From Trichosphaerium sp. ATCC 40318 (lineage: Eukaryota; Discosea; Flabellinia; Trichosidae), in assembly GCA_038496445.1 (NCBI GenBank), contig JALMLS010000612.1:186001-250000 (forward strand): a DNA stretch of 64,000 nucleotides. Reading direction: 5' to 3'. Below, piece after piece: positions 46,311 through 58,507 of the stretch. The position numbers were made by a program, and so were the translations under genes. How positions within the stretch are numbered: position 1 is the first letter of the stretch; each line of letters opens with the position of its first letter. The notes beneath the pieces are model-generated. The model saw nothing but the letters and a program-made list of their open reading frames with translations, was not told the origin of the DNA and made no database searches.

Positions 46311-47581
46311 ATGGAAACAGTAGTACAAGAAACGGACAAAGGAGTCCACTCAGGTGTGTAAACAGTAGAAAAATAAAATAGTTCGTTATGAGCCAACCGC
46401 TAGTGTGAAGGCTAAAACACACACTCTAGCTTCAGAGGAAAGAGGAAATGGCGCCAATAAACAGGAGTCAAACCCTGACAATAACGACGAAGATAGCTCG
46501 TCAACTTACAGTGGAACGATGTAATCCAAAAATCACGTGATTTTAACTTGGCGTTTGTGCACTAACGGTTTTTAGCGGAGAAGACACAGTCTCGTTTGTA
46601 GGTTACGAAAGCGATCTACCGCAAAGACTAATAGATGCAAACATACCCGACTTGGCAAAAAAACCAGCAAAGGTATCAACTCAATCCTCCTAAATCGTGA
46701 CCTTTTTGTTGTAAAAAATCGTTTGTGATCTCACTCGTTTTAGTCAGTAAGTACAGAATCTATTTGTCTCTTTGGCGTCAGTTTGGAAGCTAAAGTGTAT
46801 GTAAAAGAATGTAATTCAATAAGGGGGAATATAACTATTGCGTATGTGACTTACGAAAATAAATGTTAAAAAAAAGCTATTTACACCTGTTCAGAAAAAT
46901 GAACATGGACCACACCAAGAAGCCATTGACATATGAAGCTAAGGATCGCGACAGTATCTACGATTTTCTTTACTGCTTGGGAGGAAGGTTTCATTTGGTA
47001 AGGCTGCGAATGCATGAACTCCATGGAAGGAAAGGCAAACTATGCCAGAGGAAGTTTGATAAAAAGATCTTTTCCAAAGGAAATGTACGTTGTTTTTGAT
47101 TCGTATACAAAGTCACGTGACTTCACTTGTTGTTCTAAACCTAATTTTAACCTACTAGGCAATTATATCCTTTGAGTTTCCATTTAATGAGCTCCACATT
47201 CTACCACAAACAAAACTGTTTTCTGATTGTTTCAAATTCAATCTTGAAGAGAGAAATACAGTTTGGGGATTGTGGTCACCCAAATCTTCTCGTGAGCAGT
47301 TGATGGATATAGAAGAAGAACCAGTTGCACCAGAGAAAACACTAGTTACTCCTTCAGATCCTCGAAGTGTAGTTTCTTACGCAGACATCGATGCTTCTGC
47401 AGAAACAAGCGCAAAAAGTCCTATACTGCAAAGCACTTCTCCAGTGCGTGCCAGAAGCCGTTCTGGGTCTCCGCCAAATCAGCCAACCACTATCGCCCCA
47501 AAACCCAATAATGACACACAGCAGACAGCTACACGACCAAAGAAAAAAAGAAAAAAGGGTAGGAAAGCTGGGTCGCTGTAG
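46311..47581 (+). CDS. Possible glycogen-targeting PP1 regulatory subunit (CBM21-like); weak
   Basis: ATG at 46311 (METVVQETDKGVHSG); several exons to TAG 47579-47581. The N-terminus is polar and acidic. GEDTVSFVGYESDLP contains a V-x-F that could be a PP1 docking motif. ESICLFGVSLEAKVYVKECNSIRGNITIAYVTYEN and EAKDRDSIYDFL loosely follow the layout of CBM21 domains in PPP1R3 proteins (a strand pair, then a D-x-F/Y-x-F core). The C-terminus is low-complexity with a basic end (RPKKKRKKGRKAGSL). The frame between 46860 and 46900 is not resolved. Coding status is fairly safe; the family call is a weak resemblance from memory. Confidence 0.4.
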
Positions 47582-47612
47582 TAAAGACGAATGTAATACT
47601 CAATAATTATTT

Positions 47613-48100
47613 TACTCTGAATCTTGGCCCCACTTAATATCGCCAACAAATACGGACTTCTCAATTTCGTAGCTATGAGTATGCTCTTGTCAAAGTAGAG
47701 CCAGATTACGTAAGCATTCCACACATGCTTATCTGCTTTAAAAGATGTTGTTAAACAAGGTAGTGGAGTGTGAGAGCATAAAATTACGTTGTAAGCACGG
47801 AAAAAAGTACTTACTTAAAAGCAAAAACTTTTTGCCTTAAAAGGAAAGTAGCAACATAAACTCCTTTAACACGGTTTCATGATGCCTGCACATTACACAG
47901 CCTTTTAATTGTTCCAAATATGTAGGAACTGAAGTTATAAGTGTTTTACAGCGTTTAGTGGCTAAAAAAGTTAATTGCTCTTTAAAATCAAAGAACAATA
48001 CTATACAAGCGTTATTTGTGCGTAGAATATGCGTTTCCAAGCATAAAACGCTGTTTAAAACAAAAAGGCAAGAAAAAGGTATAATGCCAGGCAATGCCAT
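47613..48100 (-). CDS. Possible small gene, unrecognised
   Basis: Minus-strand pieces can be threaded from an ATG at 48100 (MALPGIIPFSCLFVLNS) through GCVMCRHHETVLKE and a GKKFLLL stretch to a terminal exon reading HTHSYEIEKSVFVGDIKWGQDSE before TAA near 47613. Acceptors and donors are plausible but the phases of the middle exons were not proven. The terminal exon looks more protein-like than its alternatives. It lies tail to tail with the plus gene ending at 47581. No family is recognised, and some of it may be untranslated. Confidence 0.35.
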
Positions 48101-49170
48101 CGATATTATCTAAACTATATAAACAGATCATATACTTCTGTTTCTACATAGTCACGGTTTGGACCGTTTTGGCCCTAGCCTTTAATATTGGTTTTACGAA
48201 AAATTCCAGCTGTAGAAAACTGGGCCATTTTTAAAAACACATAAACGTGCCAGCTAAAATACATCACTTGCAACGCATGTGAGTATATCGGTGGCAATAA
48301 CTGAGATGTAAAATTGATTGTTTGATAACTTTGGGAAAAAAAAAATGTAAGTGAGTACTTTTGGTGCAAACGCTATTGGCATGCGTATTTTTACAATTGA
48401 TCATAGTGGCACCACTATGCCATATACTCATTTTCTAATGAAGAAAGGTGTAGAACATAACATATAACATCAGTGTAGAATAGTAAACCTTTTGTTTCAT
48501 CAAATATCATTCAACAAACTCCCACATTTGACGCACTTTATTGTGCATTTACTTTTTAATAACATGCTTTGAGGCTATTAAATACGACCATTGACACCTA
48601 CTCAAAGTGATGAAAACATAATTGATAATGTGTGCAATAAGTATAACTTAGCTAAACAATGCTTAAAAAGTCACAAAATTAAACTATTTTTTAGAGTCAT
48701 TGTAGGCTACATCACTGTTGGTGAATGTTTCATACTCTCTATATATTATTCACAGTATGTATGGCTACTATTTACTCAAGCGTCAATCATAAAAAACTAT
48801 TTTCAACATCAAAATAATTTTGTTTTAAAAGTGGAGTGCTTACATAATCTGGCTCTAAATAAGTTGTTAATACACTAGTGAAAACGTTTAATCTTTTTTA
48901 TTTGTACTTTCTTGAGGTTCTTGATGCTTGTTTGCGTAATTATTGGTTTGTCAATCGATAAGAGTGTTCGAAGATACCGTTAGTACGTATACCAGTTTAA
49001 CGTAGGAAATGATGACCTAACTTGTCAATCCACACTACTTAAGTTAATTGATTTGTAGAACGATGTTCTTCTTGCGGTTCCTGCGTTCTATCATGGTACA
49101 TCCAAGTGTATTGAACGTCTTCCGCGAGTCTAGATTGTATAATCTATTAGGTAACACGAAAATCACGTGG
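48101..49170. other. A+T-rich gene-free stretch
   Basis: About 1 kb of A+T-rich sequence. An open frame at 48591-48878 (plus) has no ATG start and a composition like random A+T-rich DNA, so I leave it out. No tRNA, snRNA, tandem repeat or TIR element is evident. The left part may be the upstream region of the small minus gene and the right part the 3' flank of Trp-repeat gene B. Confidence 0.5.
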
Positions 49171-50602
49171 TCATGCACTACTGCGAAATAAATCAATACA
49201 GAGACGCATCCACCTAAAATCTTTAGTCTAAAATTTTGTGTAGAGTTTACCTTTGCCTAGCTTGCTTCTTTTTCTTTACTAGTTTCTCCTCATCCCACTC
49301 AAACTCTGGGTAAAGTGCGAATAGTGGTTTAGGCCAGTAAACAAGAAATCCAGAGCCTCCTTGCTCGCTAATTTGTTGATGTGACACGTGATACCTAAAA
49401 TAATAAACAAATAGAGAAATAGAACTTAGTCTTACCAATCTTGTGGCTCTTTAATACACAATGGCTCCTCTAATCTCTTGAGAAATGATGTTAAATTCTT
49501 TTCATCAAGCCAATACCCCGTAGGAACCCACCTGTAGGCACAAAAAAAGTCAAAAAGTTGCACAAAACCAACAAAATAGGTAAATTGAACTGAACATGTG
49601 CTACACGTACTTGAATTTTGAGAGATCCCATTTATAGTCAGGAAATACAGCGATCAAAATCTTCATAAAAGAAAAGTTATGGATAGCCAAAAGACGTAAT
49701 CCACCGTGTTTTTCAAACACGATATTGGATAGATTGTACAAGTCACTCATATCCTTGTAATCCAGTTCTTTAGACAGATAGTCTACAAACTCTTTTTGGT
49801 GATCCGTAGAACACCAAAAGTTCGCTGGAACTTTTCTAGGCAAAGGAGTTTAATAAAAAACCATCAACCAAGAATGTAAAAAAAAGGCAAAAAAGTAAAA
49901 CTGCTGTTAACCATGAATTACTTACTTCCATTTCCAAGGATACCAGGTGTGGTTTGGATAACATGCTCTTATTGAAGCTGCAGGAGAGTCGTTATATCTA
50001 CAAAGGCTTAGTACAGTAAAGATTGGTTTGTCATGATTTCAATGAACGAAGTTTGTTTTCAGTTGTGGTTTTGTACTAACTTGCTTAAAAGTCCATATCC
50101 TCCGCCTTTTGCAATATCACCTGACGTTATTTTGTAGAGTCCGTCAAGGTCCTTAATATTATGGGAACGTGACAACGTTTCGTAAAACTGAAGTTGATTT
50201 TTTTTATCGTCCCAGAATGATCTTGGTGTTGCTCTTAATGTGCGTGGTAAGGATGATATTCAGTGTTGGTATTACTTACTGAAACTTCCAGGTATGCCAT
50301 TCATAGCGTGGGTAAGCTTCCATGACTACTTTGGAAGGCGAAATGATGCGTGTTTCTCTAAAACGGATATGAGCGTTATCTCTGGGCGTTTAAATATGTG
50401 TAGGGGCGTAAAACGAATTAATGTAATATTTAGCGTTTATTTTATTGTACCTGTACAAAATACTACGGCCACCACTCCGTGATAAGAAATCACCTATGCG
50501 TATGTCGTACCAGTCATCAAGGCTTTTAAATCTGAGGCTAATGGCTACATTTTCCATAAATTGCGAAAATTGCGTCGCATAAACCTTGGTGAGTGCTGCC
50601 AT
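49171..50602 (-). CDS. Trp-rich tandem-repeat protein B
   Basis: ATG at 50602 (MAALTKVYATQFSQFM) to TGA at 49171, about seven exons. It carries roughly four full copies of the same unit as gene A. Each unit has a WY-type centre (SLDDWYDIRIGDFL, DLDGLYKITSGDI, DMSDLYNLSNIVF, DWYHVSHQQI), then a glycine pair (RSGGRSIL, KGGGYGLL, KHGGLRLL, EQGGSGFL), a YP/FP-x-x-x-W segment (AYPRYEWHTWKF, CYPNHTWYPWKW, VFPDYKWDLSKF, LYPEFEWDEEKL) and P-x-x-FW/YW (TPRSFWDDKKN, VPANFWCSTDHQ, VPTGYWLDEKN). Introns tend to fall at equivalent points of successive units, so exon-wise tandem duplication is likely. Function unknown. Confidence 0.75.
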
Positions 50603-50738
50603 AGCGAGCAACAGCTATTTCATGAACAAAAAATGAGGCTCAGACTGCGCTAAGTCAGCTCGGTTTAAGGTGACATTCTCCATGAGTGAAATTCAACATC
50701 ACGACACTGATTAGCATAAATACTATGATAACAGTTTA

Positions 50739-51056
50739 ATGTATGTACAAGATGAAAGGTGGAAACGGCTGCTGGCCTTGGAGAACAAATTCACTACTAT
50801 TTGGGAGGAGAGGTTGGCTAAGATTAAATTGTCAGAGTCGCAGCGGTGTACCTTTAAGCCAAGGGACACTTGTGCCAGCAAGGTAGTATTCGAGCGTATC
50901 GTGGTACCTACTCTACGGCAAAGAAAAAACCCCTCCAGAGACGAGACAGAAGCATTGATGAAGCGATTGCAGGATTTAGGAGACGAAGTGCTCAAACGTA
51001 GTTGCAGCCATATTAAAGAGGAAATTGCTGTATCAAGAGAAAATGTGTTCGGATGA
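50739..51056 (+). CDS. Small coiled-coil protein, unrecognised
   Basis: One open frame of 105 residues from ATG 50739 to TGA 51054-51056, noticeably less A+T-rich than its surroundings. It is rich in charged residues with heptad-like leucines (WKRLLALENKFTTIWEERLAKIKL, then ETEALMKRLQDLGDEVLKR), predicting a helical or coiled-coil protein. No signal peptide or membrane segment. It diverges from Trp-repeat gene B across about 136 bp and is convergent with the myotubularin gene. No family is recognised. Confidence 0.55.
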   Translation: MYVQDERWKRLLALENKFTTIWEERLAKIKLSESQRCTFKPRDTCASKVVFERIVVPTLRQRKNPSRDETEALMKRLQDLGDEVLKRSCSHIKEEIAVSRENVFG

Positions 51057-51114
51057 GTGAACGCGTAGCGGATCCCAACTACGTACTTTAACCTTTTTCT
51101 TTATCGAAGGTAAT

Positions 51115-54100
51115 TTACATGGTAGGCGCGAATATAGTATGACGCCGTTGAGGTGAAGCAACATCGTAGTTTGGATCCGTACTCTACAAAAAATAGTCAA
51201 TTGTACAGTAAAGCTAGCGCTCGGTTATGGTGTACCTCAAGCATTTCGCGGAGACGAATAACTTCTTTTTCAAGTCTATTTGTTTTCTCCTTCTCTTCTT
51301 TCAAAATAATATTTACAAGGCTATTGTAGTCGCCTACAATATCACGATAGGAATACTCTAAAGCCAAAAAGTTAAACTTAAAAGTAAACTCTTCAAAAGC
51401 CTTAATACCTGGTCTGAACGAAGAGTCCCAACGTAACCAATAGTTCTACAAATAATATGGTCAATTACATGCTAGTTTAACGCTATTGCTAACCTCCCAT
51501 AACTTTACAGACTTGGCTGTTGCCAAAACAAACAATGGGTCTGACACTGTCTTATAAAACTTATTTACGAACGCAGGTCGTATAGAATCCATATTAATCC
51601 AACTCCATAGAGACGCTGTTTTCTAAATAACGAAGATCAGCACTAGCCTAAAAACTACAACCAAGATAGTGCTTACGCCTTGGAGAGAGTGCTCATCACG
51701 CTCTTTCTCGCAGTCGCAGAAGAAAGTACCAAATCTACAATTATACAACGAGTCTAAAATACATATCAACAGCTCCTACAGTTGAACACAATTAATATAG
51801 TGGCCTCTTGCCACTTAATCTTAATTAGGATTTTAGACTCACCTCATTGAATTCAAACGCTGTTGGGAACTGTCTCATGATTTGCCATACACAGTCAAAA
51901 AATTGTACGAATACTGGAGACCTCTGATCCCTGGAAGCAGTCCCTTGTTTGTGTCCTTTTCGTAATCAGTATTATAATAAACAACTAACTCACAACTCAT
52001 ACTCATAACATACCTACGCGTGTAGCAAACCTGTGGCCAAAAGAGAGCCATTCTTTTTGTATTAGAATCTCAAACCCTCTTATAGTCCTATAAAATGGGT
52101 CTAGTAGCAGTTGTGACAAGCTCAGGACTTGAGGTGTCCTATCCCATCCATCTATTCAAAATTAAGCCGAAAAGTACAACATAGCCAAGTAAAGTACCTG
52201 AACAGTGTACTACAATGCTTGATTTCTTGAATACGACGATTTCAACCATCTTTATAGCAGCACTGAGTACATTTCGCACATGCTAAATAAAGTCTAAATC
52301 CCTCGCTATGTTATTAGCTAATTTGTTGCTTACTTTAAGCCAAGATGTTGCCTCAAGCTCTGATAACCACTTTGAATCATCGGCTCCTTCTTGAGTTGCT
52401 TTGATCAATGCAGCAAGTCTGATAAAAAGTTTAAGTTCCACTAGCTTAAACGAACAAAAAAACTTTTAAAAACGTACTTGTACCACGAGTCACGCATAAC
52501 ATGTATATTATCAATATTCATAAACATAAGCTGACAGTTTCTATAATATAAAGAATTCTCATATCCACCCTACGAGCAAAGTCAATAGTACTATTCTCGG
52601 TCTTAAATTCGTTTTTAATTTTTTTTTACAACAAAGGAAATGTACCTGCTTTCTTGGGTTTACAGCATTGGCCACAGCGTTTGCTTTAGGCCTACAATCT
52701 ACAATATATAGTGTATCAGATAATTTATTACTTAGACGTATAGCATCAAGCAGTCGTTCATCAGCTTAAATCTGTTAGAAGGAATAAAAAAAGTTAACTG
52801 AAACCTACCTTCACATCGTCCACCATATAATCCTACGAGAGGCTGTGAACATCTAGTGAATGTTATAGAATTTTCTGGATGTCTCCAGCAAATAACAGGA
52901 ATCCTAGCGGATTAATTAATAACTCAACTATTCTTTATATTTTGTGGCACCTTGCGATTGACCGAAACTTCCCCACTTCTTTCAGAAGCGAAATGTCATT
53001 CATTGATTTTGGTATAAGCAATAGCCTAGGATATGTGGGACATAGGCCATAGTCTTTGTTGATATTTGATATAACCCAAGGACTATTTGCAGGTGGTATC
53101 CAGCGTGCATAATGCTATTGTGTTATTTTAGTTGAGCGCAAAGAGTTCGAATGTCAGGGACACTAACCTCCAATGGATCAAATAAATTCCATCCATCTTG
53201 AAAAGCTGTATGCGACGCTTTAGCCAAGAATCTATAATGGAAAGCAAATAAATCAACCAAGTGTTCAACTTCAACATAAGGTCTCAAGTAACTAACAAGC
53301 CTAGTGATAAACAAAAAACAATCAGAATTTTACTAACTTTGTGCACAGAAACGCGCACCATTCGGCGTCCTTTAAGTTCTCTTCATCTAGGTTGTTTTGA
53401 CCAACCTAATTATAAGGTGAGAAAACTCACTGAAGCTGTAGGGCAGTGCAAATGGAAAAACTTTGTTTTACAAAAACCTTAACTTCAAAAATGCGTAATT
53501 ACCTTTAATACACGAATTGTAAGGCTTCTTGTATCTTTACACCTTAGCGCTATTTCGCATCCATTTCGTGTTATTGTATCAATTGTAGTGTATGGTACCT
53601 AAATACATTGAAAATGTTAACGACTTTTTTTCTTTGGCTGACACATGACACTTCAAGGATATCCACAGTACCATGACATTTTCAAGAAAGAAAATAAACA
53701 AAAAATTAGAAAACGCACCCACATCGTGTCTCCTAAAAAATTTTCAGTTTGGGTGACTGTTAATAGAGACACTATATTACCTGTTTCCATAGAGCGTAGA
53801 ATGAGTCGATAATTTGTTACTGTAATAAGCAGACTTTCAGTCTCTGTTCCAAACAATATCTCGGCATGCACCTGAAGCGTATGTTAGATAATTAAACCTG
53901 TACGACAATTCTACAAAAGTAATTCGCTCGAAAAGGACCAAGAAGATTTGGTGTACCTGGGTTTTAGTTTTTGTGCGTTGTTGTGGTTGCTCACCGTCGT
54001 AATATTGTGTGACTTGAAGTTGGCGATCTTCAGTACCTAAATCGGTGGATAAGCACGTATTAACTACAAAAGCACATACCCTCGCGGAATCGAGGCATCA

Positions 54101-54128
54101 TGCGCGATAAAATGCTTGTTGCGCGCAT
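51115..54128 (-). CDS. Myotubularin-family phosphoinositide phosphatase
   Basis: ATG at 54128 ([16 protein letters not shown]) to TAA at 51115; many exons. The first third has a PH-GRAM-like part ([25 protein letters not shown]). The phosphatase core shows [21 protein letters not shown] and GGYENSLYY, then the catalytic P-loop HCSDGWDRT (CX5R, at 52.13-52.22 kb, split by an intron after HCS) and [23 protein letters not shown]. The Cys and Arg are intact, so it should be an active 3-phosphatase on PI3P or PI(3,5)P2. The C-terminus is a coiled coil ([20 protein letters not shown]), as in MTMR6/7/8, ending [13 protein letters not shown]. Subfamily was not decided; it likely acts on endosomal membranes. 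Confidence 0.9.
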
Positions 54129-54332
54129 TTTAAGATTAAACGCTGCTATTTGTACAAATAAACGCGTGTATGGAGCTTCAAGCTATTAAAATGTTGTTGT
54201 GACACAAGACAACTTAAACGAGACTTAAAGCAGCTTATCGTTAAGCGCATGTACTGTCAACATGTTCGTGTACTCTTATCAACAAGATTTTCTATTAAAT
54301 AACAAGTGAACAGTTGATACAACACGTGTCTT

Positions 54333-57300
54333 TTATGTAACAACATTTTCTGTACTTTCCTCATTATTACTTTTTGTTGTAACTTCAATTTTTCCATCCT
54401 CACTTGTTTCAACTGTTGATTTGTTTATATCAACCTTATTAGTATTGCCATCTCCTTCTTTTTCAATGCGTTCATAAAATAATACATAAGCCTAATAGTA
54501 CAGTTAAATTCAATCAAATCTGTCCACGTGGACATTACCTGAACTTGCAAAACTTTTTGAAGTGTTGTGTTTGAAGTATGCATATCTGAAAAGTAATGCC
54601 ATTCATTCCCTAAAACAAGCTGAGCGTCTCTTCGTTGAAAATTTGGTTACAACATACCTCGTCTTGTCCAAGCAACGTAATGACCTGAATGAAGTCCCCC
54701 ACTATGCTCAGCAATACCTTGAAGTTCATAGGAGAACGTATTGTTACAGTTTTCTTCAATTGACTTATCCATAAAATTATCTATACTTAATTTCAAAGGG
54801 AATGTAATACGCTTGCCATTCTTTGATAAAACACCACGATTGTTTTGCGAAAACCTCTTCAAATGTAATGTGAGTATGCGCGGCGCTTTATTGATGAGAT
54901 ATTGCTTAGATGCAGGCGTCTTTATCAATCTAAAGTCGGATTTAAAAAAAAAACCAATGTTACATCTTCCCGTTTGTCTACTTACTTGACGCTTGGTTTA
55001 GCTGGCTTCTTTGCACCTTTCTTAGGTAACGTTGCTGGGTCAATACTATTTGGACTTACCGCATCAGGCTCGGTACTATCAGTTGGTGCAGAATCATTTG
55101 AAGAAGATGTATCATCTGTTTCACTTGTTGCTGTTGCAGAATCTTCGTGTGTTGTGAGAGGTTCAGCTGGTGCGCTGTCTACAGTATCTTGCGTGGTTTC
55201 TGTTTTACTAGCTTGCTCTGCAAGAAATTTTAATGTTGGAAATTGACTAGTTTCCGCTTTACTAGCTTGCTCGGCAAGGGATTTCAATGTAGGCACTTGT
55301 TGAGTCTTTTCACTGGCTTGCTCGGCAAGGGATCTCAATGTAGGCACTTGACTCTTCTCAGCTTTACTGGCTCGTTCTGCAAGGTACTTCAATGTGGGTA
55401 CTTGTTGATTCTTTTGCGCTTTACTGGCTTGCTCTGCGAGACTTTTTAATGTTGGAACTTGAGTGGTTTCCGCTTTACTAGCTTGTTCGGCAAGGGATTT
55501 CAATGTGGGTACTTGTTGAGTCTTTTCACTGGCTTGCTCGGCAAGGGATCTCAATGTAGGCACTTGACTCTTCTCAGCTTTACTGGCTTGTTCTGCCAGA
55601 CTTTTTAGTGTAGGTATTTTGGTAGGTTTGTTATCAGCTTCTGTGTCTTCATTGGCCTTAGGTGTACTACACTCTTTGTAATCTGTCTTTCCAGGCTTCT
55701 TTTTATCTTCCTCTTTTTTTGGTCCGTACTCAGCCTCCAAGTTTGTAATATCCATGTTATGTGCAAGCTTTTGAAAAAAATAACAGTCAGTAAAAAAATA
55801 CATTAAAAGGATTGTATTACCATGTATCGTTTTGTGCATGTGTAGCATCCAAACCCGTTATCTCCGATCAATATATCTGGTTCTGTAAATGCATAAAGAC
55901 AACCCTGTAGTATGTAACGTTAAGCTCTCTTGAAAACTTGATCATAGACTTTTTTTTCAAAAAACTTTAAATGTACTCACCTCCAGAGAAGAAAGTGCAG
56001 GTTTAGTCGAAGTTTCACGCTTATCATATGATGCCCCATTGTTATTAGCGTTTAATGTCTTTGGTAAAGTGCCCTTATTGTATTTAGGTTCTCCTTCACT
56101 CAACTCATCATCCAAATCTACAGCATCTTGTTCGCTTTGGTTGCTGTTTTTTTCTTCGCCATTTTCGCCTTTAGAGTCCACTTCCTCGTCTTTTTCAGAG
56201 GATGTGGTAACTAGCGTAGTGTCTGTTTCTATTAATTCTTGTTCTTTTCCCTCAGTATTTGGTACAACAGGTGTATTAGGCTCTCTAGAATCTTGTTTAT
56301 CACCCACAGTAGAATCTGCTTCAGCGCTCGTGTCTTTGTTCAGTTCACTAGTTGTAGCTTCCACTGTTGTTCCGACTTCGCTAATTACTGTATCATTTTT
56401 AGCTCCCTTTTCATCTTGAAGTTCTCCTTCGGATGAGGAAACAGTTGTAACTTCTTCAATCTTCGTATCTGTAGCTTCAGCTGTAGTATCTGTATCACCG
56501 GTTGCAAGCTTGTCAGCTTCATCTGAGGTTGTGTTTCCGTTTTCTCCACTAGTTGTATCAGCATCAACATTGCCATTCGGTGTTTCTTTCTTCGCTTCTA
56601 ATTCAGCTGCTAGCTTCTCAGCTTCTAACTTCTCTGCTTCTAATTTCTTCGCAGCTTCCAACGCTTCTTGTCTCTTTCGCATCATCATTCTCTGCTTTGC
56701 AGCTCCTCTATTTCTTTTCCCTTTCCTATGTATACTTTTTGAGCACGTGCCATAGATTACTTCGTATACGCACCCTTTTTTACCAGATCCATATTTAGCC
56801 GTCACTTTATCTTGTTCTTTAGGTTTTGCAATAAAAACAGGGCGATTCTGTTTTTTTTGAGGAAGTGCTGGAATAGGTAAAGATATATCCAAATAGAATT
56901 CTTTTATCCTTGATGCTACACCACATCTATGACATGTTATAGTGCTTGATAGTTCTCCGCCAAATAGTTTTTCCATGGATAATATATCCTTGTTCTCTTG
57001 AACAAAAGTTAGGGTGGTCATGCACAAAAGGACAAAGAGTACATACTGTAAGTTGAAAGTTTTTTTGCTTTGTCGTTATCGCCTTTATCTTTGGCTATTG
57101 CTGCCTGTTTTCGCTTTATACGAACGACCTTATGTTCTTCAAGAGATACACCATCTATAAGATATCGTAATAACTCATGGGCATCTTGTTGTCTACCACC
57201 TCTAAACCTTGGTGCCCTAAAGTAAAAAAATAAGCAAAGAACTGTCCGTTATCTGAAAAAACTTACTTATTTATCACCTGTGATCGCAAGTTGGATGGTG

Positions 57301-58161
57301 AGAAGCGTTGTCCTCCTCCTCTCCATACTTGTACCATTAGACTTCTCAACGCCTTTTTAAGTGGTCCCTCAACCCTACAACATATTTAACATTTCAAACC
57401 AACACAAAAGTAAAATACCTATGTGGAGGTTCATTTTCCCTGGTTTGCAGTGTAAAGTATGCAGGTTCTGTTCCAGGTAAAGGAACCAATAACGCTCTTA
57501 GTGGACGTAATGCAATTAAATTCTGAAGTCAACGTTACACTGGTCGATAGGTTAACAGCAAACAAATCACTTACTTGAACAATAGAATTAAAGAAGCAAG
57601 TATTACCAAGATTTTGAAGTCCTTTAACTCCAGCAGTATATCCATCTTGTAGAGTAAGAGACTGTGGCGCACCTCCTCCTTTCTTCTTTTTACCACCTCT
57701 GTTGTTACGGTTATTCTGACCAACTGCATTTTTTTGTTTTTTCCGATTTGCTTGCTGTTGTTTATAACCTACAAGAGCAATCAAATTAACATCCTAGCTC
57801 ACTAAATATAGGTTATAGATAGTACCATTTTTAGAACTATTTTGATCATCGTTATCTCCACCGCCTTCACTATAAGCACGTTTTTCTGCCATCTTTTGTG
57901 AAAAAAAAAGTTAACAATTTTTGCAATTGGGTAATCACGTGGTTTACGTACTCTAAGCTCTAGTTGTTTTATTATTTTCTTCGATAGTTTTCTTCCTCTG
58001 TACATTCCATTATCGAGATCAAGTTCTGGATCAGATAATGATATTAACGCTCCTTTCTTTGCTATTGAAATTTAACGCTGCCATGTAGATATTAACGTAC
58101 TATTAGGCCCTCCGCGTTGCCTTCGGCCGCCGTTGCGGCCCTTCTTTCTCTTTGGAGGCAT
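54333..58161 (-). CDS. USP16/45-like ubiquitin-specific protease with long repetitive insert
   Basis: ATG at 58161 (MPPKRKKGRNGGRRQRGG), TAA at 54333. Cys box GLQNLGNTCFFNSIVQ (57.6 kb), a middle part with QQDAHELLRYLIDG and FGGELSSTITCHRCGVAS (zinc-finger Cys pair of the USP fingers), and a C-terminal part APRILTLHLKRFSQNNRG plus His box GGLHSGHYVAWTRR (54.65 kb). Between finger and palm lie a Glu/Ala helix, a long Ser/Thr/Glu-rich tract and a block of tandem 18-residue repeats. The order resembles USP16/USP45, but I see no N-terminal ZnF-UBP domain. The basic N-terminus suggests nucleus or nucleolus. Catalytic Cys and His are present, so it should be an active deubiquitinase. Confidence 0.88.
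55200..55640 (-). repeat. Coding tandem repeats, ~18 residues per unit
   Basis: About eight units of the form VPTLKSLAEQASKAE-x-x-Q sit in one exon of the USP gene. Units alternate between ASKAE and ASEKTQ types, and a larger block is itself repeated, so unequal crossing-over is likely. The units are amphipathic and should form helices. They lie in the insert outside the catalytic motifs. Confidence 0.85.
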
Positions 58162-58507
58162 CTTATGCTAGCTTCTCTATTGTAGTGTTATTTCGGATAC
58201 TCAGGCGCGAAATAGGTTAAAAAAATAACAATTTGTGTAAACAATGATGTAGCCTGGCTAATCCGTGTTTCTACGCCCAGAAACCATGTTGAATGCAACA
58301 GCGAAGAAAATACGTGTATTATTCACAGCAGGCGTTAATGGCTGTTGTAAAAAAGGTATTTCACCTATGGTTACGTACAACAACAGCTTTGTAGTGATGA
58401 TGTGTTCTTTTCTCAACAATGGCTTAGTTTGATGAAGCACTGGACTTAAAATACTTTCAGTTGAGCTTCGCGGTGCTATAATTGACATCAATTAGTTGGA
58501 TATTGGC
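58162..58507. promoter_or_regulatory. Divergent upstream region of USP and XDH genes
   Basis: 346 bp between the USP start (minus, 58161) and the XDH start (plus, 58508). It must hold the promoters of both. Open frames here are short and unconvincing. No named motif was identified. Confidence 0.45.

Noticed and set aside
48591-48878. 95-residue plus-strand frame
   Set aside because: It has no ATG start, lies in A+T-rich DNA with biased Asn/Ile/Tyr/Phe composition, and shows no splice signals or motifs.
56039-56798. Plus-strand Ser/Phe-rich frames
   Set aside because: They are antisense shadows of the acidic Ser/Thr/Glu tract of the USP gene.
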